Shown piece by piece: positions 12,001 to 22,689 of a stretch of 64,000 nt of DNA. Within the stretch, counting starts at the first letter, position 1; every line of letters begins with the position of its first letter. Origin of the DNA: Mytilisepta virgata (taxonomy: Eukaryota > Mollusca > Bivalvia > Mytilida > Mytilidae); contig CM051511.1 of the NCBI GenBank assembly GCA_028015205.1, positions 33,844,001-33,908,000 on the forward strand, in the 5' to 3' direction. The translations under genes were made by a program, and so were the position numbers. The notes under the pieces are model-generated. The model did no database searches and was not told where the DNA came from. It saw nothing but the letters and a program-made list of their open reading frames with translations.

Positions 12001-13599
12001 TAAAGAGACTCGAATTTGTCTGTCGCTTCATCTTTTGAGTAAGAATTATTATTATTCTGAATAACTTAAATGATCAACGCACAGTGTAATATGTCATCAC
12101 CGAGTTTGAAGACCAGTTTCGTGGGTATTTTGGGGGAAGACCGGAAAATTACCAGTTCGGATATACAGTCCTTCCCTCGCCCGACTCAGAAATTTATTTC
12201 TGGTCTTCATTCCCGGCTGTCAATCATTTAAACTGATACATGTCAAAAAACTATATTTTGTTGTACAGTTCTTTGGGCTTTCAAATTACATTTAAATAAA
12301 CCATTCTATGGTTTAAAGTTAGAAGTGTAATGAGTTGTCACAAACCAATATCTCCTTTCGTTAATCGTCGTCCTTCTCAATAACTTTAACAAATTTTTTG
12401 TTTGCAAACACTACAAATAGCAAAAATTCTATACGATGTAGAGACGTATAAAAAATCAGTGAAATTTGCATTCTATTGGATTAAAAGTCAGCCATGCAAA
12501 ACAGAAATCATAAGTCATATTCGTAATATATTTTATCTTGCACAAAACAATAATCATTGAAAAAAAATCCACAAACTTAGTAGTAATTGATAAAATGAAT
12601 GTATCAACAAGACACATGTTACATAGGAAGGTGAAATATAAACAAGACCAATACAATCATAAAGTCAAACCCTGACAGGAATTAGCTGTCATCAAGGCGT
12701 GTTTTCAACTTAAATTTAAGCCGAAATTGATTTTTGTCTGTCATTTATCGACAGTCTCTTGGTTGCTTCAATGATGTAGGTGAAAATGCCGCCCACATAG
12801 CAGGAAATAAACTTTCAAACACGAAGAAAACTGAAAAGGTTGTAGTCCCTGACCTGGGCTACACGCATCAACAATACATCGGGGTAAAACCCTTTATGCA
12901 GGCAAATATAGAAATAAATATACACACGAATAACAATTCAAAACTCTGATATGCGTGTAGGCAATATACCCCACCATGAATACTCGCAGTTAACTGAAGG
13001 TAGGCTCAGGATTCAATACAGAATGACCATGATCATCAAGTGTTCCTGCAAAGAAATATTAGCCACTGTATCCGTACCCAGCTTAAAAGTATGCACTAAT
13101 TCACCGTTCACTAATTATAGACCACATACAGCGGTTTTTTTTCTATCAAAAAATATATATTGCAGAGGTCCATGACACAATGTTCAAACATGTATCAAAT
13201 ATGACATGAACAATGCTTTTAGTATGCTGTTTACATTCACAGGGAGACTTTCTAGATGGGAAAAATCTCCTATCGATCTGGGATGAAATATGTACAAAGT
13301 GTTAATATATCTAGTCAGTTTAATTGAGGCGTAAAAATACACGATGACGGAATATAAAAAAAAATCTAATTCAAGGTTGTTGTTACATTGATATTAATCG
13401 GAAAAATTATAATTTCAAAACATTAATCGTTCAACTGATGCTCTCTAAGGCGTGTATAGGTTACTTCTAAATTTAGAAAAAATACCGTTTTGCATCAACC
13501 CACACGCCACAAAGAGACATTCAAGCTACATGTATTTTCATCACTCTTGCACGTTTTCCGTCGTCGTCGTAATTTTTCCTCGACTTTCAACTGAGAACA
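12001..13599. other. Non-coding stretch
   Basis: No exon with support and no repeat family from elsewhere in the window was recognised. Several 60-90 codon open frames occur without motifs. Confidence 0.35.
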
Positions 13600-14060
13600 T
13601 GGCTGCTGTTGCAACAATGAATTTGAATAAAATTTTCTTTGAAACTAGGTGGCCATGTGAAAGAAAATTTGACAACAATGGCCATTGGGTGTCCATTGTT
13701 CGGAATTTTGTTCTATGAATGTCGACCAAGATGGCCGCCACAGCAGGGGTAGTTTAACATAGGACTATGTGGGAAAATTCATTTAAAAATCGTCCTCCTG
13801 TGTCTTACAGTAGTTTCCAGATAGGAACCAGACTTGGCAGCAATGGTCCTTAGATAGTCCTCTTTCAGAATTGAGTAAGACGACCGAGATAGCTGTCACA
13901 GACGAACGAGGTTTGACATAGGACATCATTTGAAAATTGTGGTTTTCTTCTCTGAAAAACACTGGAACAATTTAGACCACATTGTGAAAGAGCAATGAGC
14001 TTTACGTGATTCACTTTCAAAATTATGTCCGATGACCTGGATCACCAAGGAACATGACCT
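13600..14060 (+). repeat. 165-base array family, about 2.5 degenerate units
   Basis: It contains the family phrases AAGATGGCCGCCACAGC (13729), TTTAACATAGGAC, AAATTCATTTAAAAATC, GACTTGGCAGCAATGGTCCT and ATGTCCGATGACCTGGATCA. It belongs with the arrays at 38.9, 42.7 and 52.5 kb. Confidence 0.7.
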
Positions 14061-14079
14061 ACACATCCTGTAACGTAAA

Positions 14080-14400
14080 ATGTAACACTTCTAGCGTCCG
14101 TACATCGTATGTAAAGAGCCCTTACATCCTCCGTACAACGTCCTTATATCGTCCGTACAACGTCATTTCAGCGTCCGTACATCGTTCGTGCAGCGTCCGT
14201 ACATCGCCCGTGCGTTTATCGTTTCGCTAGCGTATGGTTTATGATATCGTTTATCGTATTGTAAATGGTACCGTTTAGCGTTTTATTTATCGTATGGTAC
14301 ATCGTTTGGTAAATGGCATATCGTTCATCATTTTGTTTAGCGTTTGATTCAGCGTAAATCGGTCGTTCAGTGCATCCTACGCTGTTTGGTCGTTTATGGA
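14080..14400 (+). repeat. degenerate short-unit minisatellite (CGTCCGTACAT type)
   Basis: Units near 11-13 bases such as CGTCCGTACATCG and CGTCCGTACAACG repeat for about 140 bases, then drift into an AT-richer GTTTATCGTATGGT form. It directly follows the 165-base units, like the CGTCCGTCGTCG tract at the head of the 38.9 kb copy. Confidence 0.65.
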
Positions 14401-14479
14401 GACCACGCCTCATCCATGTGAAAACACATTTTAGTCCCTCCCTTTTCATAAATAATACAGAAATGTATAGATCACAGAA

Positions 14480-14577
14480 TTAAAATAAAGATAAATAATA
14501 ATAATTCTACTACTAATAATAATAATGAATAAATAAATAAATAAATAAATAAATAAATAGATGAATAAATGAATAAT
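14480..14577 (+). repeat. AAT / AAAT microsatellite
   Basis: TAATAATAATAAT is followed by about eight uninterrupted AAAT units and a few variants. Confidence 0.85.
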
Positions 14578-16914
14578 AAAAAAGGCAACAAAAATGAATA
14601 TTATAGGAATACTATTAATGACTTTACCTTAATGTTCTGCAAAATGAAGTTAGTATACTTTAATTCAAGGTTGTAAATTTCAATAATATTTACTATTGTA
14701 CATAGTTTTTTTTTATATTTCAACACTAAAAATATTTCAATTCTAGTTATAAACATAAGAATTGATTTAAACACTTTTTGCATTACTTATGAAAAAAATA
14801 CGATTGTGCCTGAGTAAGTCATCAAAATAAGCACATCTTGTGCATTGAAACGGGCATCACAGAGTATTTATTGCGTACAGGTTATTATATGGTTGCGTAT
14901 TCTTCAACAGTTTTTGGGAAAGAGAATTATTGAGAGTGTAAATCCATATGTCATTCTTCGCTTCTTCTCATGTATATTTTAGTTTTACTTTTCACTATAC
15001 ATGTACTTGTATTAGCAAAACTTCCCTCACTGTAGGTATTTAGGCATTGTTAAAAGAATAAATTATTCCCAAGTGCTCAATATACATAGTAATAAATCAA
15101 AAGTATAACGACATGTTACTGAAATACAATTATGCATGAGAAATCCCATTTTTTCAATTTTCAAACTGCCCTAAAATAGTCACTATGTCAAAAATAGTTG
15201 CTAGAGCTTCATTTATTGTTACATGTTGTAAAAAGCTCAAAATAAACATTATATTCACGTATAATATGTTTTTCTTGTATCTGTGTTCTTATCGGCATTT
15301 AATGGGACATAATGAAAGGTGACAATTTCCTTAACGATCAGATAATTAATTACTCCAGGTTGTAATCAGACAGAAGTCGGCACATGCTACGAAAAATCGT
15401 AAAACTTCATTATTTCTGCAAATTCATAACTCACTTTGATTTTTTTTATTATTATTTTAGTATATATATTTAAAAAGTGTAAAATTACAGACAAAAGTCA
15501 TTTCAATTACAGCTAATTGCTTTTCAAAAGACTAAATGCACTAACCCGAGCTATGCGATGTTTAGATGTCCCTTTTTTTTTTAAAAATATTTTTTAAATT
15601 CATCTTTTCTATTCAATTAGATAAAAAGCAATAAGCTGGGCTGTCTCAACGTTTTGTTTTTGCTAGCTCAATAGAATATTTATTTTCATACAGAATAACC
15701 CAAAAAGGAATCGATATAATGTAACATAGATATTACTAATACAATGTTATTGGTCCCCCTTCGATTATTTGAAAATAGGTTTTTCTTTGCTTTCCATGCT
15801 AAGACATTGCTATTAAAATAAATGAAATGTCAAAACATATTTGTACTTTAATTTGTGGCTTTAGAGAACCAAAATGGCATAATTGGTCATTTGTGAGGTA
15901 CCCTGTCGCTATCGTTTGATATGAAAGGTACATTGTATTTTGTTTATAGTTTTTATTTGCTTAAACGTGATATAGCGTTTTGTACCATCATTTTACTGAA
16001 ATAAAACGTTTGTACGTGTCACTATTTCAGAATGGAAGGAACACCAAGTCAGTGTAACATGGTATGCGTGGTTTAAATTTTAAAGTCTTAATTAAAGGTA
16101 ATTACTGATAATTCTTTCTAAACTGTGAATAATCATTTTATCGAAACGTACTGCTAAATATACACATTCGTGATCTATTTAAAAAAAATAGGTTAACTGA
16201 ATACATTTGTGATATTCATAATTACAAAACCAACAAGATTGGACACGCTACATGTCTTGCCTGAGTACTAATATGAACACAGAATGAAGATAATCGGATA
16301 CCCAATATTCATATTAGGCTTTTCCTTAGCTTGTGTTGAGTTCTGAAAAATTCTCACATAGATTAATTACCTCGGAAAGCTGCACAAATAATCACGTCAT
16401 GCAAAATTTAATAACTTCAATTGATAATTTTCAAGAATTTGAAAACTATGAATTTAAAATTTCTGAGAAAAAGACATTGGAAAGTTTGGGATTGAATATG
16501 AAATTAAAATACACAATGTTATTATTCCAAAAACAAATTCTCTTTTGGATATATCAAATTGCTCAAATAGTAATGCTGATAGCAAAATGCGTATGTCTTC
16601 CTTGGGGTTCAATGCAACAATTTTGTATATTTCAATAGAAACATATACAATACTGTAATATGAACATATCAAATAAGCACATCAGAATAATTTCATATGT
16701 ACCAAAAACAAAGTTTCTAAGAATATAATCAATATCATATTATGTCTTTTTTCCCTTTCGGAACATCTGGTAAACCACCTTGGTGGACACATGTGCTTCA
16801 AATGCATACTATATTTTATCTTTTATTTAATAGAGTTTGAGATATCGTTCTACTTAATGGAATAAAATATATGAAAAAAAGACTTGTTAGTTTCATGGAA
16901 ACCTGCTAAATTTT
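14578..16914. other. AT-rich non-coding stretch
   Basis: No gene or recognised repeat was found. A 101-codon plus-strand frame at 16333-16638 has no recognisable motif and I do not call it a gene. Confidence 0.35.
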
Positions 16915-17125
16915 GCGTTTTTGTTGATGCAGAGGTAACCCTTAGCTGAGTTTGGATTCCTGTTTGTTTTAATTGTTTTTAATGGTTGTGCTTATTAATT
17001 CATCATTATATATTTAACAGGTTTTCCAACACTTTGATATCGGGCACTGCTGATGAGTTGGCAGTCAACAAAATGGCCATATAGTGCATCAAATTTATTT
17101 CGGTATTTTGTGATAAGTTTTATTA
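16915..17125 (+). mobile_element. partial retrozyme-like element, family B
   Basis: It is similar to each half of the 20.6-21.2 kb element in the opposite orientation (shared TTTTAATTGTTTT, TTAATTCATCATTATAT and the ribozyme). About half of a 372-base unit is present, with one decayed hammerhead at 17044-17087. Confidence 0.7.
17044..17087 (+). ncRNA. type I hammerhead ribozyme motif, decayed (family B)
   Basis: Stem I GCACTG (17044-17049), core CTGATGA, stem II GTTG-GCAGT-CAAC, then AAAA where GAAA is required, stem III TGGCCA, the site ATA and stem I' TAGTGC. The G12 to A change removes a catalytic base, so cleavage is not expected. The remaining geometry is intact. Confidence 0.75.
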
Positions 17126-17158
17126 TTTTACACCAGTAGATGTTCTAGGAATATATCT

Positions 17159-17602
17159 AAATAACAATCCAAAGATACTAATATTAGATATTGTAAATTT
17201 ATACTATGCTGTATACGACGCATTTCAAGGAGTTACCTCTCATCAGCAGCATTAAAACCGAAACCTTTGGAAGACCAAAAACCAAACTTATATTAAACAA
17301 GAAGTACTCAACCAAAAATACCGAAATAGGAAGCCAAATTTCAACTAAGGAGATTTACCATGTGCAATACAAGGAATGAACCCTTAGTATTTCTATTATT
17401 TTTGAATTTTGCTAAATACTGGTAATTTCTGTAACAAATCAATGAATAATCATGTCAGACAAGTCTGACGACTGGGTTGGAGAATACCCTCGGGGACCTA
17501 GGGTCCACCAGCAGAGGCATCATCCCAGGAGTTTCAAAATAACAATCCAAAGATACTAATATTAGATATTGTAAATTTATACTATGCTGTATACGACGCA
17601 TT
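17159..17602 (-). mobile_element. retrozyme-like element, family A, with 66-base terminal direct repeats
   Basis: The segments 17159-17224 and 17537-17602 are identical over 66 bases and lie 378 bases apart, so the element is 1.17 units of a 378-base sequence. On the minus strand a hammerhead motif spans the first repeat's inner edge (17206-17252); the other repeat holds only the cleavage-site half. No open frame fits the element. This matches non-autonomous retrozymes, whose circular RNA is copied for more than one lap by a borrowed reverse transcriptase. A two-copy satellite is the alternative. A diverged relative is at 33.7 kb. Confidence 0.8.
17206..17252 (-). ncRNA. type I hammerhead ribozyme, catalytic core intact (family A)
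   Basis: Reading the minus strand: stem I ATGCTG, core CTGATGA, stem II GAGG-TAACT-CCTT (one G-U closing pair), GAAA, stem III TGC-loop-GTA, cleavage triplet ATA, stem I' CAGCAT. Stem I is six perfect pairs. All invariant core bases are present, and cleavage would fall between 17212 and 17211. The short stem III is typical of animal retroelement hammerheads, which often work as dimers. Confidence 0.85.
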
Positions 17603-18811
17603 AAATCACATTTCCCTTCTTTAACGTATGACAAGAGAAAGATATATGTGACCAAGGTTCATTTGCATGGATAAAGGGGAATTATTTACTCCATGCAGAA
17701 GCTCAGTAACAGGGGTTCAGTCGTTGCCGGACTTACAAAACTGGCAAGCATAAGATAAGAAAGTAAAAATTTCAACAATTTAATATTATCAATAAATTCA
17801 AAAAGCGAAAAGCAGAAATAATATAAAATCCAAAAATGCACTATCAAATGTCAAAAATCACAAAATCAGAAAATAGTCCAAAAGTTCCTAATTTAAATCT
17901 GTCAATAAATCTTCAGGATCCAAAATGAGTCCAAATATCATATATAAGCTGGTCAGCCCGTTTTGATAGTTGAATATGGAGACATTGGTACTGACATTAG
18001 ATCCGGATTGAATATCTGGTCCTGGTTAGCCAACTCGCTCCTACATTGTGAAGACTGGTAAACACTCCAAATACATGTTTTCTGTTGTCTTGTACTGCCA
18101 AACTAACACCCTGTGCTTGAATATGTTGTCGTGTCATGTCTTTGAATTTTGATGCGAACATTAGCAAGTCTTTTGATTGGCGAGTAGTGTGCCACTGCCT
18201 TCATTGTTTGGTCAAGCGTTGTCCACTCCTTTTCAGGTCCCCTCTGACGTAATCAACTTCCTAATTATCAATTGTCTCCAAAATAAGCTGCTACCAAACT
18301 GCAAGAATGTTTGTCTGTTCATATGTCTGTCTCTATCTCTCTGTACCTAACCGGCTCGCGTATGTATAACAAAATCTGAAATGAACTCAAAATGGCAGGT
18401 ACACCTAATTAAAATAATATAATTGATTTAAATATAATTTTGATAAGTGTGTCAAAGTAAACGTGTCAACTGAATAAGGTTAAGTAGGAAATTTCAAGGT
18501 GTTAATTTGATTATTAAGTGAAGTAATTATTGGCAGTGCAAACCTGAAAATGATAATTAAGTCGGATTAATTCGTTTGTAATTTGTCAAAAATAAAGTTA
18601 AATGTAAAAAAAAAATGCCTAAATTTATTCAAAACCTGTAATAAAAATATTGCCTGTGTCGTATTTATTCATGTGTGAATAAGAAGGGAAATAGCATAAT
18701 TTTTTGTACTAAGATAAATGGTAATATATAAAATATAAGAGTAAATGGTTATATAAACAAAGTAAATAAGATGTTTCGGAAGAAATTTATATTGATATAA
18801 GGAGAGTGGTC
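17603..18811. other. Non-coding stretch
   Basis: Nothing recognised. Confidence 0.35.
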
Positions 18812-19080
18812 TATTGACCCAGAACGCAATTGAAAAATGAAGTCTATTTCCCAACGACGAACTCGTTGGTGATTCTGGGTTGATTTCAGAAGAGCTCTTT
18901 GTACGGTATCAACTGTTATTTTTTAAAAATTGGTCTCGAGCTCACACCGTTGAGACACGATTGCTGACCCAGCACGCAATTGACACATGAAGTATATTTG
19001 CCAAGGACGGACTGGTTTGTGATTCTGCTTGGTTGATTCTGGGCTGATTTCAGAAGAGCTCTTTCTACGGTTCAAACATC
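18812..19080. repeat. two-unit local tandem repeat, period about 150
   Basis: GACCCAGAACGCAATTGA and GACCCAGCACGCAATTGA start the two units; both contain ATGAAGT-TATTT-CCAA and GATTTCAGAAGAGCTCTTT. The unit also holds the inverted repeat AGAGCTCT. Function is unknown. Confidence 0.65.
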
Positions 19081-19678
19081 AGTGTACATCTGATTAGTTT
19101 ATCACGAAACCATTTGTGTAGAAAATGATGAAATAAATTATATGTTATGTATAAGATGGATAACATATCAATAGAAAACAAGGAAAATAAATGGAAATGG
19201 TGAGCTGTCAGACGGGACATAAAACGACTTATATGTAAAAAAAATACATAGGCCGAACAAAACCAAATATAAAATCGTAAATAAAAACAACCAAACTAAA
19301 GAGTTAAAATTATCAAACTATTCGACCAAATGGCTTTGATCACAGGCATGAAAAAATTAAAAGGTGTTAACTCTTGGAAACCCAGAGCAAGACTGAGTCC
19401 GTACATAAAATTTAAACAAAATTAATTTTAATTTGACTTGGAATATCAATAGATTAAAATTTTCGGTCAAAGGATAAAATGCAAATATTCAGTACTTTAA
19501 TTTTGGATAGATAGGGAATAAACGTTATAATTAGAGGCATTACGGACTATCAATATCGGTAGATTTAATAAGTTAAACGACATGAAGTTGTTGTTTCAAC
19601 TGACATGTGAATTTATGCTTACATGGTACCACTCTGATTTAAACCGCGGTCTATGCAAAACGGGTAAAAGATCAGTTT
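19081..19678. other. AT-rich non-coding stretch
   Basis: Nothing recognised. Confidence 0.35.
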
Positions 19679-19896
19679 GACATGAGCAGCATGGCGGGTG
19701 TCCTGCAGGAAGCAGAGACTGCTTACTCTTCCGGAGCACCTGAGTCTACCCCCGGTTTTTTGGTGGGGTCCATGTTGTTCATACGTTGTTAGATTTTAAT
19801 TGTAGTGCATGTATTGTTTTGGTCTTGTCTTCGTTGTTCTCCGGAGTTTGTCAGTTGTAACGATTTTTCTCTCCTTCGAATATCCCTTTGGTATTT
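19679..19896 (+). repeat. Penelope-like element 3' region only (subfamily A)
   Basis: It holds CATGGCGGGTGTCCTGCAG, TTCCGGAGCACCTGAGTCT, the stem-loop ACCCC (19748-19752) / GGGGT (19765-19769) and TCGAATATCCCTTTGGTATT. The last ~15 bases of the family end are missing. It is a very short 5'-truncated insertion. Confidence 0.75.
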
Positions 19897-20611
19897 CTGG
19901 AAAACATGTTTCAATTGTAATTCATATCGTTATTTTTATAATATATTTATTATATGATATTGCCCTCCATTCTATGTTTAATGCGTGTCCATCTTACTTT
20001 TTGTGCTCTGGAGTGTATTGCAGCACATCCCAGAGAGGTTTTAGAGATAATACGGTAAAAAGTTCGGGAACAAAATTGATATAAAAATTTACAAAGTATC
20101 AAATTAGCATATTCTTGATCTTGTGGAATTTATGGTGGTCTTAGACCTAAAAGCTTATACAACTTGCAAGAACCTAATGAATAATATAGACATATATACG
20201 CATCAAAAAAGTAATATCAATATAATAACTTATGTTCAGGATTGTTAGCATGCAGTTAAAACGAACTCCAATATGAACCCAATATAAAAAAGATATGGAC
20301 AAAATGGTGCCGGTACTCTATTTAAATTTCAACGGATGTTCATGTTTGCTATGCTTGTTTAGGAATTTTGGTATTTAAAAGTCACAAAGATTGGTAATTT
20401 TAGCGTAATGAATCGAAATAACATTGATGTAAGAGGTAGTATTCAGACCTGAAGATATCGTAATCGGTAACAGGAATCAGCAGTAATCAGTATATTTTAT
20501 CATACATTTGAATGTACTCAAACAGTTTTGTAATTAATTGTTATTTATTCAAATACAATAGTTTTACGCTGTAATCATCATTACATAAGATGACTTTTTC
20601 ATTGATTAATA
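19897..20611. other. AT-rich non-coding stretch
   Basis: Nothing recognised. Confidence 0.35.
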
Positions 20612-20645
20612 ATAAACTGTATCACAAATACCGAAATAAATTGAT

Positions 20646-20689
20646 ACAATGTATGACCATTTCGTTGACTGACAACTCATCAGCAGTGC
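20646..20689 (-). ncRNA. type I hammerhead ribozyme, catalytic core intact (family B)
   Basis: Minus strand: stem I GCACTG, CTGATGA, stem II GTTG-TCAGT-CAAC (four perfect pairs), GAAA, stem III segment TGGTCA, site ATA, stem I' CATTGT. All core bases are present. One mismatch and one G-U lie in stem I, so activity may be reduced. Predicted cleavage is between 20652 and 20651. Confidence 0.82.
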
Positions 20690-21017
20690 TCGAGATCAAA
20701 GTTTTGGACAACCGGTTAAAAATATAATGATGAATTAATAAGCACAACCACCAAATACCAAAACAATTAAAACAATCAGGAATCGAAAATGAGCTTAGGG
20801 TTAGCTTTGCATCAAAAGGAAGACCCATAGAAATTTCTAGAAATTTTTGTCAAATTTTGAACGGATAATTTTAAGGCATTTAAGTAATGAATCATGCCAG
20901 GACAAAAATTCTTGCTACTGGGCTGATAAAGCACTCGGGGGACTTACAGTCCACCAGCAGTGAAAAAGACCAATTGGCAGTAATAAACTGTATCAAAAAA
21001 TACCAAAATAAGTTGAT

Positions 21018-21061
21018 GCACTGTATGGCTATTGCGTTGACTGACAACTCATCAGCAGTGC
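21018..21061 (-). ncRNA. type I hammerhead ribozyme motif, one core change (family B)
   Basis: Stem I GCACTG/CAGTGC is six perfect pairs and stem II GTTG/CAAC is perfect, but the core reads GCAA instead of GAAA (A13 to C). Cleavage should be lost or very slow. Confidence 0.8.
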
Positions 21062-21395
21062 TAGAGATAAAACTGTTGGAAATCCTGTTAAAAATATAAT
21101 GATGAATCAAAAAGCACATTCATCAACAACTGAACAATTAAAACAAACAGGAATCCAAACTCAGCATACTCTATGAAATTATTGGTCAACTTTACTATTT
21201 CAGCACTCCATTATTTGCTATTTGTCTACATGTCTTTTTTACGGTCATCATCATGAATTGATTGAACTTTCCAACTCGTGTATGAGACTAGATATCTTCA
21301 GTTAGATTTCATGTCCATCTGGAATTGACACTTCACCGGACTTGACACCACACCGGACTTGACGCCTCAACAGACTTGACACTGCAATGGCAATG

Positions 21396-21690
21396 TGACG
21401 GGTGCCGTTAACGCAGCTGGAAAGGCTTACCTTTCCGAAACACATGATGTCACTCCCGGTTTTTAATGGGAGTTCACATTACTAGCTAGTGCTTTAGTTT
21501 CAGTGCTGTCTTGCTGCAGTTTTGCTTAATTTATTGTACTTCTTTTATTCTTTTAGCTGTACAAGTATCAATCTGGCGTTTGTTTGTTGTGTTCCATTCT
21601 CCTGACTGTCTTTTTCCTTGAACGTCGTGGACTTTCCCACTGTTTTGTCGCTTTGATATTCTTTTGCCGATATTTTAGATTAAAAATACT
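21396..21690 (+). repeat. retroelement 3' region, subfamily C
   Basis: It shares GTGACGGGTGCCGTTAACG with 5.52 kb. A perfect stem-loop ACTCCC (21452-21457) / GGGAGT (21468-21473) with a T-rich loop sits where the other tails carry theirs. It is followed by a pyrimidine-rich tract and TGTTTTGTCGCTTTGATATT. Confidence 0.5.
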
Positions 21691-22689
21691 TGGGAATACT
21701 AGAACATAAATGATATACGAAGATTGCTAGTGTGCAGTAAGTGCAAAAAAGTCACATGCCTACTGTAGATTATCGGAATATGGAAAATAAAAGGCGAATG
21801 CAGAAAACACAAACATATGCATAAATGTTGCTTTGAGCTTATTTAAGTATAGATACATATATTTTAGATTCCATTTCAAGTCATAAATTCTAAGGAGACC
21901 ACAGTTTAAAGGATTACGTCAGTATGGAATAATAGTATAAAAAGTGTTTTCATAGGTGATGCAAAAGATATTTCTAAATGGATTGTTTTATTTATTAAAT
22001 AGATGAAATACATGAATTCAGTATTTCACTTTTGGATATACAACATTTTAAAGTATATGGACCAATACCAGAAAAATATTGAATACATATTAGAATCTAA
22101 AGGAATATTGTCTATCAAATTCGGTAAGTAAAATGCATATTAATGTCCTACTTTTGTACTTTTTTTTCAAATTGCCCATGCACTTTATATCGTTTTGTTA
22201 CTTGAATGGTACATTGAATTCCTTTTTTACCCCATCGTGAGCCTCTGATGTGTTTAGATTGCTAATATGGTTTTGCTAGAGTTAGGTCGAACCTTTACAA
22301 TTATGATTGTTATCGTGTGTACTTAAACATTTTTAACCATTACTGCTGTGAAAAGGTACCACTCTTTACTCGTTAAGAGGATCTGCAGACACCCTTACAT
22401 TCCTTAAAAATGCATGTAAATAGTTCAGAACATGAATCGTGTTTTGACATGCTCAAGTAATTGCTGTTTGTTGTTTTTTATCCCCTTATTTTGTCAGCAC
22501 CAGCATGTATTCTCTATTTTCCAGAATATCGCCGGAAGTGAAATTTACGAGTATACCGATTTTATTAAAAATGTTGAATCTGAATCCCACCCTCCCCTAC
22601 AGTGCATTTTGTAAACTTCTAAAAAATGTATACTATCATGGATGACCTTATTTTTTTTCTGTGCTTTACCTGTCAAAAAGCTTTCAACA
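21691..22689. other. AT-rich non-coding stretch
   Basis: Nothing recognised. Confidence 0.35.

Larger units (their letters stand above)
20612..21168 (-). mobile_element. retrozyme-like element, family B, about 1.5 units with two ribozymes
   Basis: Two hammerhead motifs lie exactly 372 bases apart (21061 and 20689), with matching flanks: AATTCATCATTATATTTTTA before each and GATACAGTTTATTA after each. The element therefore holds one complete ribozyme-to-ribozyme unit plus parts of a second. There is no coding capacity. The two halves differ by point changes, so insertion is not recent, or the template was a mixed multimer. Confidence 0.8.

Noticed and set aside
16333..16638. 101-codon plus-strand open frame
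   Set aside because: No motif, AT-driven composition and overlapping antisense frame; nothing separates it from chance.
17490..17515. CTGGTGG...CCGAG in the second retrozyme block as a hammerhead core
   Set aside because: Both required core strings (CTGATGA and GAAA) differ at essential bases in all copies and no stem I is formed; kept only as an unknown conserved block.
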